Assembly (NCBI RefSeq): GCF_041435055.1
Contig: NZ_CP108002.1
Coordinates: forward strand, 7,874,001 to 7,938,000
Source: Streptomyces sp. NBC_00341
Lineage (GTDB): Bacteria > Actinomycetota > Actinomycetes > Streptomycetales > Streptomycetaceae
Direction: 5' to 3'
Length of the DNA: 64,000 nt
In this document: positions 59,105 to 64,000 of the stretch, piece after piece
How positions within the stretch are numbered: position 1 is the stretch's first letter
How the letters are laid out: each line of letters begins with the position of its first letter
Notes under the pieces: model-generated
Told to the model about the DNA's origin: nothing
What the model saw: only the letters and a program-made list of their open reading frames with translations
Databases searched by the model: none
Position numbers and translations under genes: made by a program

Positions 59105-60037
59105 CTACGCCGTGGTGCCGGGGCCGGAACCCGCGCCCGCACCCGAGGCGGCCTTGATGCCCTTCGTGATGTCCTCCAGGACGGACAGGGCGGGCGCCTT
59201 GCTGTTGATGTCGAAGCCCGAACGGACGACGATCAGCATGTTCTTGGCCCGGGGGGCGGGGAAGGCCAGCGACTCGACGTACCCGTCGTCGCCGTTCTTC
59301 GTCACGACCTTCCAGCGCACCCGGTAGCCCTGCTGACCGGCCACCGTGACCGCCTCGGACTTCAGCTCCTGGTGCGAGGTGATGCCGCCGTAGATCTTCT
59401 CGCCGTACGATTCCTTCGCGTTGGCGGCGATGTCCTTCTCGGCGGTGGCCTTCGCGGTCTTGGTGCTCAGCTTCAGCGCCTCTGCCGGTACGGAGAACAC
59501 TCCGCCGCGCACGCACTTCTCCTTGGGCGCCCCGGGGCAGGCGTACGAACCCGTGGTCACCCCAGCCCCCATGCCCGACTCGCCCTTCCAGCCGTCCGGG
59601 ACCGGGATGCTGATTCCGCTCGCCAGGTCCGTCGCGTAGCCGTCCTCGGTCTGCGGCAGCTGCTGCTCCGGGTCCTGCTCCCCGCCACCGCTGTTTCCGC
59701 CACCGCCGTCGCTGCCACCGCTGCCGCCCGGGGCGCCGGGCTGACGGCTGGGCGCGTGGGAGGGCGGGCTGGACGGTGCGGTGGCCGCGTTCTCCGACTT
59801 CTTGCCGGAGTCATCGGTCAGCAGGTACACGCCACCGCCGATGGCGGCGAGCACCACCACACCGGCGGTTATGCCGGCGCCGATGCGTATCCGGCGGCTG
59901 CGGGCGGCCGCCGGTGGCACGCGGAGGTGATCGGTCCACTGGCTGCCGTCCCACCAGCGTTCCTGGATGGGGCCAAATCCTGTGTACCCGGGGTCTGGAT
60001 GCCAGCCGGGCGGGCTCGTCTGCGTCACGGCAGCCAC
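59105..60037 (-). CDS. DUF2510 membrane-anchored protein
   Basis: About 310 residues. The N-terminal DUF2510 module is GWHPDPG...ERWWDGSQWTDHL. A membrane segment follows at about 52-73 (AGITAGVVVLAAIGGGVYLL), then a Gly/Ser/Pro linker and a C-terminal extracellular domain of 170 residues (ASGISIPVPDGWKGE) with two Cys near YACPG and KCVRG. GTG 60037 or GTG 60028 may be the start. Function unknown. Confidence 0.85.
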   Translation of the reverse strand: MAAVTQTSPPGWHPDPGYTGFGPIQERWWDGSQWTDHLRVPPAAARSRRIRIGAGITAGVVVLAAIGGGVYLLTDDSGKKSENAATAPSSPPSHAPSRQPGAPGGSGGSDGGGGNSGGGEQDPEQQLPQTEDGYATDLASGISIPVPDGWKGESGMGAGVTTGSYACPGAPKEKCVRGGVFSVPAEALKLSTKTAKATAEKDIAANAKESYGEKIYGGITSHQELKSEAVTVAGQQGYRVRWKVVTKNGDDGYVESLAFPAPRAKNMLIVVRSGFDINSKAPALSVLEDITKGIKAASGAGAGSGPGTTA

Positions 60038-60238
60038 CGTAGCCGGGTTGCGTGAGAATCCTATGAATCAGGTGAACCAGATGAATTGGGCGATCGGTCC
60101 CGGTCCGGCTCGGCCCGTCCGGAAGCTGATTATGGTCTAGACAATTGGTGAGCCCGCTCGCTAGCATCCGCGACGGAGCGCGACGGCCCGGCGGCAGCGG
60201 TTCGCCCGGTCCGTCCGCCACGGCAGGGGAGAGGGCAC

Positions 60239-60979
60239 ATGGAAGCGACCGCTCCGGACCGTCGGTTCGCAGAGGACTACCGGATCGCCCGGGAGATTCC
60301 GCGCGACGGGCTCACCGCCTGGCGCGCGGCCGTCGCAGCCGAGGTGCCGTTGGAGCCGGGGGCGGTCGTGCTGGACGTCGGCGCCGGGACCGGGGCCTTC
60401 GCGGCCGCGTTCGCGGACTGGTTCGGGGCGCGGGTGCTGGCGGTGGAGCCGGCTGCCGCCATGCGCGCGCTGATCCCTCGGACCGCGGACATCGAGGTGC
60501 TGGACGGCCGGGCCGAGGCGCTGCCGGTGCCGGACGGGTGCGCGGACGCGGCCTGGCTCGGCTCGGTCGTCCACCACATCGAGGATCTGCCCGCCGCGGC
60601 ACGGGAGATCCGCAGGGCGCTGAAGCCGGGAGCGCCGGTGCTGATCCGTAACTCCTTCCCCGGCCGGTGCACGCGTGACCTGAGGGTGCGGTTCTTCCCC
60701 GGGACCGCGCGCATCGTCGACTCGTACCCGACCGTCGAACAGACCTGTACGGCGTTCGCCGCCGCCGGCTTCGCCCGGGTCGCGCTGCACGCCGTGCCGC
60801 AGGAGAGCGCGCCGAGCCTGTCCGGCTTCGCCGACCGGATCCGGCGGGACACCGACGCGAAGCTCCGGGCCCTCACGGACGAGGAGTTCGCGTGCGGGAT
60901 GCGGCGGTTGCGGCGGGCCGCGGCGCAGGAGCCGGACCGGCCGGCCGTCAGCTGGATGGATCTGCTGGTCCTCGCCTGA
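60239..60979 (+). CDS. Class I SAM-dependent methyltransferase
   Basis: 246 residues. Motif I VVLDVGAGTGAFAAAFA, acidic end LAVEPA, motif II region PDGCADAAWLGSVVHHI, motif III LKPGAPVLIRN, as in UbiE/Methyltransf_11 enzymes. GGGGAGAG precedes the ATG. Substrate unknown. Not clearly in an operon. Confidence 0.87.
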   Translation: MEATAPDRRFAEDYRIAREIPRDGLTAWRAAVAAEVPLEPGAVVLDVGAGTGAFAAAFADWFGARVLAVEPAAAMRALIPRTADIEVLDGRAEALPVPDGCADAAWLGSVVHHIEDLPAAAREIRRALKPGAPVLIRNSFPGRCTRDLRVRFFPGTARIVDSYPTVEQTCTAFAAAGFARVALHAVPQESAPSLSGFADRIRRDTDAKLRALTDEEFACGMRRLRRAAAQEPDRPAVSWMDLLVLA

Positions 60980-61043
60980 CCGCGCGCACCGGACCCCGCT
61001 CCTGATCCGGCCTGATCCGAACGGCAGCCCTTAGGCTGCGCGC

Positions 61044-61421
61044 ATGAGCGGAATCGATGAGGAGGAGCGGTCCGTGCGGGCCGCTGTCGAGGGCGAGCTG
61101 CGGCTGCTGGACCCTGCGGTCCGGGCCCTGCCCGATGCGGTGACCGAACTCCTCGACCCGGAGTTCACCGAGTTCGGCGCGTCCGGGAGGCGGTACGACA
61201 GGACCTCGATCCTCGTCGTCACCTCCGCCGACGCCGAGGGGACGCCCGTCGCGGCCACCGTCACGGGCATGTCCGGCAGGCTGCTGGCCCCGGGCCTCGT
61301 CCACCTGACGTTCATGACGGAGCGGGACGGGCGCCAGGTGCGGCGCAATTCGATCTGGCGCCGCACGGAGTCGCGCTGGCGGCTGTACTTCCACCAGGGC
61401 ACACCGGTCAACGCCTCCTGA
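61044..61421 (+). CDS. DUF4440/NTF2-like protein
   Basis: 125 residues with a cone-shaped NTF2-like fold (VEGELRLLDPAVRALPDAVTELLDPEFTEFG; C-terminal SIWRRTESRWRLYFHQGTPV). Such proteins bind or isomerise small molecules; no function can be given. GGCTGC context upstream lacks a strong ribosome binding site. The S66 peptidase follows after 52 bases. Confidence 0.85.
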   Translation: MSGIDEEERSVRAAVEGELRLLDPAVRALPDAVTELLDPEFTEFGASGRRYDRTSILVVTSADAEGTPVAATVTGMSGRLLAPGLVHLTFMTERDGRQVRRNSIWRRTESRWRLYFHQGTPVNAS

Positions 61422-61473
61422 GCCGAACGGAATTCGGTGGGACGGTGAGCCCCGTGCCTTCTAGGCTCCTGGA

Positions 61474-62517
61474 ATGACGAACGCCAGCTATCCCGCCAAG
61501 CCCCGGCCCGGTGACCGCGTCGCCGTGGTGTCCCCCGCGTCCGGGCTTCCCGGCATTCTCCCGCTCCCGTACGAGCTGGGACTGCGCAGGCTCCGTGAGG
61601 AGTTCGGGCTGGAGCCCGTGGAGTACCCGAGCACCCGGAAGATGGGTTCGACGCCCCAGGAGCGGGCCGCCGACCTCCACGCGGCCTTCTGTGACCCCAC
61701 GGTCAAGGCCGTCATCGCCAGCATCGGCGGGGACGACCAGATCACCGTGCTGCCGCATCTGGACCGGGAACTGCTGCGGGCCAACCCCAAGCCGTTCTTC
61801 GGCTACAGCGACAACACCAACCTCCTGGTGTTCCTCGAACACCTGGGCATCGTCGGTTACCACGGTGGATCGGTGATGGTCGAGCTGGGACGCCCGGGGG
61901 CGATGCACCCGCTGACCGCCGAATCGTTGCGGGCGGCGCTGTTCACCCGCGATGCCCATGAGATCGTCCCGGCGAAGGAGAGCGGCCGCGTGAACGCCCG
62001 CTGGGAGGATCCGCGGACCTTCGACGACGAACCCGCCATGCTGCCCGTCGACGGCTGGACCTGGCACAACGCCGGCCGGGTGGTCGAGGGCGCGAGCTGG
62101 GGCGGTGAGCTGGAGATCCTGTCCTGGCTGCTGATGGCGGACCGGGGGATACGGCCGGTGGCCGAGTACGCGGGCCGGGTGCTGTTCCTCGAGACGTCCG
62201 AGGAGATGCCCGGCGCCGGGCAGGTGTACCGGATCCTGCGGAACATGGGGGAGCGCGGACTCCTGCGCCGGTTCCCCGCGCTGCTGATGGGGCGCGCCAA
62301 GCACTGGTCCTTCGAGCAGCCCCTCGAACCCGAGGCCGGACAGCGGTACCGCGACCGGCAGCGCGAGGCGGTGCTGCGCGCCCTGAGCGAGTACGCCCCC
62401 GACACCATGGCCGTCTTCGACGTCGACCTCGGCCACACGGACCCGCAGGTGATCATCCCGTACGGCGGTCAGGTGCGGGTGGACGGAGTGGCCCGGCGCA
62501 TCGTGGTGACGTACTGA
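61474..62517 (+). CDS. S66-family peptidase (MccF/LD-carboxypeptidase-like)
   Basis: 347 residues. The catalytic Ser112 is in GYSDNTN, Glu in FLETSEE and His in DLGHTDPQ, the S66 triad. N-terminal RPGDRVAVVSPASG is typical of the LdcA/MccF family. Members cut peptidoglycan tetrapeptides or, as MccF, detoxify microcin C-like peptidyl-nucleotides. No signal peptide, so cytoplasmic; MccF-like self-immunity is possible but no biosynthesis genes are near. Confidence 0.9.
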   Translation: MTNASYPAKPRPGDRVAVVSPASGLPGILPLPYELGLRRLREEFGLEPVEYPSTRKMGSTPQERAADLHAAFCDPTVKAVIASIGGDDQITVLPHLDRELLRANPKPFFGYSDNTNLLVFLEHLGIVGYHGGSVMVELGRPGAMHPLTAESLRAALFTRDAHEIVPAKESGRVNARWEDPRTFDDEPAMLPVDGWTWHNAGRVVEGASWGGELEILSWLLMADRGIRPVAEYAGRVLFLETSEEMPGAGQVYRILRNMGERGLLRRFPALLMGRAKHWSFEQPLEPEAGQRYRDRQREAVLRALSEYAPDTMAVFDVDLGHTDPQVIIPYGGQVRVDGVARRIVVTY

Positions 62518-62616
62518 GCCGTATCCGTCAGGAAGCCGGACGGCACGGCCTCGGCGGGCGGGGCGTGTCCGATCCGTTCAAGAAGACGGTGACGCCGGTC
62601 CTCTACCGTCACTGCC

Positions 62617-63027
62617 ATGAACAGCACCGACAGGGAATCACGCCACCTCGGCATCCACATCGACCGCACGGCCGACGACGTCTACGCCTACGCCTCCGAC
62701 CCGGTGAACCTGCCCGCGTGGGCCCGTGGACTGGGAGGCTCGATCAAGAGGACCGACGGCCGGTGGGTCGCGGAATCCTCCCCCATGGGAAGGGTCGTGG
62801 TGACCTTCGTGGCACGCAACGGCCTGGGCGTGCTCGACCACCACGTCACGCTGCCCTCGGGCGAAACCGTCTACAACCCGGTCCGGGTGATCAGCGACGG
62901 CACGGGAAGCGAGGTCGTCTTCACCCTGCGACGGCAGCCTCACCTGAGCGACGCGGAGTTCGAGCGCGACGCCGGCATGGTGGCCGCCGACCTGAACCGG
63001 CTCCGGGAGCTGATGGAGTCCGCGTAG
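62617..63027 (+). CDS. SRPBCC-family protein
   Basis: 136 residues with a START/Bet v1-like helix-grip fold (HLGIHIDRTADDVYAYASDPVNLPAW). It should bind a hydrophobic ligand or act on a polyketide-like molecule. No catalytic motif is clear. It lies alone, followed by the FadR-type regulator. Confidence 0.85.
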   Translation: MNSTDRESRHLGIHIDRTADDVYAYASDPVNLPAWARGLGGSIKRTDGRWVAESSPMGRVVVTFVARNGLGVLDHHVTLPSGETVYNPVRVISDGTGSEVVFTLRRQPHLSDAEFERDAGMVAADLNRLRELMESA

Positions 63028-63072
63028 CCGCACCGGAGGTGCCGCCGGGTCGGGGCGCGGGGCGGGTCAGTT

Positions 63073-63084
63073 ATGGTCCGACCA
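63073..63084. promoter_or_regulatory. FadR-type operator upstream of the regulator
   Basis: ATGGTCCGACCA contains TGGT-CCG-ACCA, the FadR/GntR half-site form TGGTnnnACCA. It lies 82 bases before the regulator start. Confidence 0.65.
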
Positions 63085-63165
63085 CATGTGGTGTGTGACA
63101 TAGTGGGAGATCCGGACCGGACCGGTCGGCAGCGGAACGGCTCCGGCCGGGGCAGGGAGTGGCGG

Positions 63166-63897
63166 ATGCCCGTCGAATGGCAGCCCGTACGGCAGTCGCG
63201 CACCCATGAGCTGGTGCTCCAGAGCATCGAGCAACGGGTGTTCGCCGGTGAGCTCAAGGCCGGCGACCGGCTGCCGCCCGAACGGGAACTGGCCCCGGTC
63301 CTCGGAGTCAGCCGGTCCGCTCTGCGCGAGGCCCTGCGGGTGCTGGAGACCATCGGCGTCCTGGTGGCCCAGCCGGGCCGGGGGCCGGACGCCGGGGCGC
63401 GGATCGTGCGCCACCCCGACGACGCGCTCGGGCGCCTGCTCCGGCTCCACTTCGCCCTCGGCAGCTACAGCCTGGAGGACGTGCTGGAGGCGCGTGTCGT
63501 GCTGGAGCGGTCCAGCTTCGAGGCCGCAGCGCACCATGCCTCCGCCGAGGATCTGGACGAGGCCGGTGCGCTGCTCGTACGGATGGGGGCGCCGGATGTC
63601 GGAGTGCCCGAGTTCAACGACCTGGACACCAGGTTCCACGTACAGATCGCGCGCAGTTCCGGCAACGAACTGACCTCCACGCTCACCTCCGCCGTCCGGG
63701 AGTCCGTCCGGCCGCTCATCCTGCGCGCCCTGGAGACCGCGGCGGACTGGCGGGCCACCGCCGCCGCGCTCAACGCCGACCACACCGAACTGCTGCGGCT
63801 GGTGCGCGCGGGCGAAGGGGCGCGGGCCGCCGATCTGGTGGAGGCGCACATCCGGGGGCTGCACGGAACGCTCGTCGACGAGAAGCCGGCGCCCTGA
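63166..63897 (+). CDS. FadR/GntR-family transcriptional regulator
   Basis: 243 residues. Winged HTH LKAGDRLPPERELAPVLGVSRSALREALRVLETIGVL near 35-70 and a C-terminal FCD-type helical domain with metal-ligand-like Asp and His (DLDTRFHVQIARSSGN, HIRGLHG). Such regulators sense carboxylic acids such as lactate, gluconate or glycolate. GGGAG precedes the ATG at 63166. Its operator form occurs in front of it and again at 63966-63980. Confidence 0.9.
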   Translation: MPVEWQPVRQSRTHELVLQSIEQRVFAGELKAGDRLPPERELAPVLGVSRSALREALRVLETIGVLVAQPGRGPDAGARIVRHPDDALGRLLRLHFALGSYSLEDVLEARVVLERSSFEAAAHHASAEDLDEAGALLVRMGAPDVGVPEFNDLDTRFHVQIARSSGNELTSTLTSAVRESVRPLILRALETAADWRATAAALNADHTELLRLVRAGEGARAADLVEAHIRGLHGTLVDEKPAP

Positions 63898-63965
63898 ACG
63901 GGGCTGCCCTCACCGGGGACTGATCGGGCGTGCCCCGCGCCCTTCCGTCGGCCGAGCGCGCGTAC

Positions 63966-63980
63966 TATGGTCCGACCATA
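63966..63980. promoter_or_regulatory. Perfect FadR-type operator at the window end
   Basis: TATGGTCCGACCATA is a 15-bp palindrome that contains the same core as 63073-63084. It presumably controls the gene that begins just beyond position 64000. Confidence 0.75.
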
Positions 63981-64000
63981 CAATGGTTCATGATTCTGTT

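Overview
The window is chromosomal DNA of a Streptomyces or a very close relative. GC is high (about 70% by eye) with strong third-position G/C, starts are often GTG or TTG, and the gene families are typical of the genus: a conservon, DUF5133, DUF2510, an ArsR-DUF5937 regulator, an ECF42 sigma factor, F420-type oxidoreductases and a ydaO-type c-di-AMP leader. I see about 55 protein genes, one tRNA-Pro(GGG), and no rRNA, IS element, CRISPR array or prophage.

Left part (1-10.5 kb). A c-di-AMP riboswitch leader precedes a secreted LysM-M23 cell-wall hydrolase, followed by an SGNH hydrolase. On the minus strand comes a tight six-gene operon of the poorly understood STM4011-STM4015 type: two tandem LRR proteins (STM4015 family), an ATP-grasp-like STM4014, a sulfatase-fold STM4013 and two radical SAM proteins (STM4012, STM4011). 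Divergent to it is a pair of uncharacterised genes (a 108-aa protein and a DUF6745-like protein). Both divergent promoters carry a TTGTCAG...N8...TA motif like the LexA-independent PafBC/RecA_NDp DNA-damage promoter. I consider this the most interesting system here.

10.5-23.5 kb. A TetR regulator and an amino-acid dehydrogenase with a likely operator, an F420-type PPOX protein, an MBL hydrolase, a divergent XRE-cupin regulator and methyltransferase with twin operators, an ArsR-type regulator with a TTA (bldA) codon, a secreted C39-like peptidase, a secreted esterase, and a conservon (cvnABCD) ending in a GAF protein.

23.5-39.4 kb. A host-glycan or glycoprotein degradation and uptake locus: DUF2264, a PL8 polysaccharide lyase, an M60 (mucinase-type) peptidase, a LacI repressor, a 2-hydroxyacid dehydrogenase, an LplABC-like ABC importer, an M1 aminopeptidase and a beta-helix protein with a discoidin-like tail. 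The same GTAAGCGGTT box overlaps both degradative promoters, so the LacI protein probably controls both arms.

39.4-52.7 kb. A TetR/epimerase divergent pair with paired operators, a split transketolase with a MerR-like promoter, tRNA-Pro, a DEAD-box helicase with a leader hairpin, a DGPF protein and ECF42 sigma factor with a matching self-promoter, a GntR regulator, an LLM oxidoreductase, a long GAPDH, DhaK-DhaL without DhaM, and a HAD phosphatase.

52.7-64 kb. A GC-poorer stretch with only small genes, then a TetX-like flavin monooxygenase divergent from a TetR with two tetO-like operators, an EF-G paralogue, small and hypothetical proteins, a DUF2510 membrane protein, a methyltransferase, a DUF4440 protein, an S66 (MccF-like) peptidase, an SRPBCC protein, and a FadR-type regulator whose palindromic operator recurs at the window edge, pointing to a regulated gene just beyond it.
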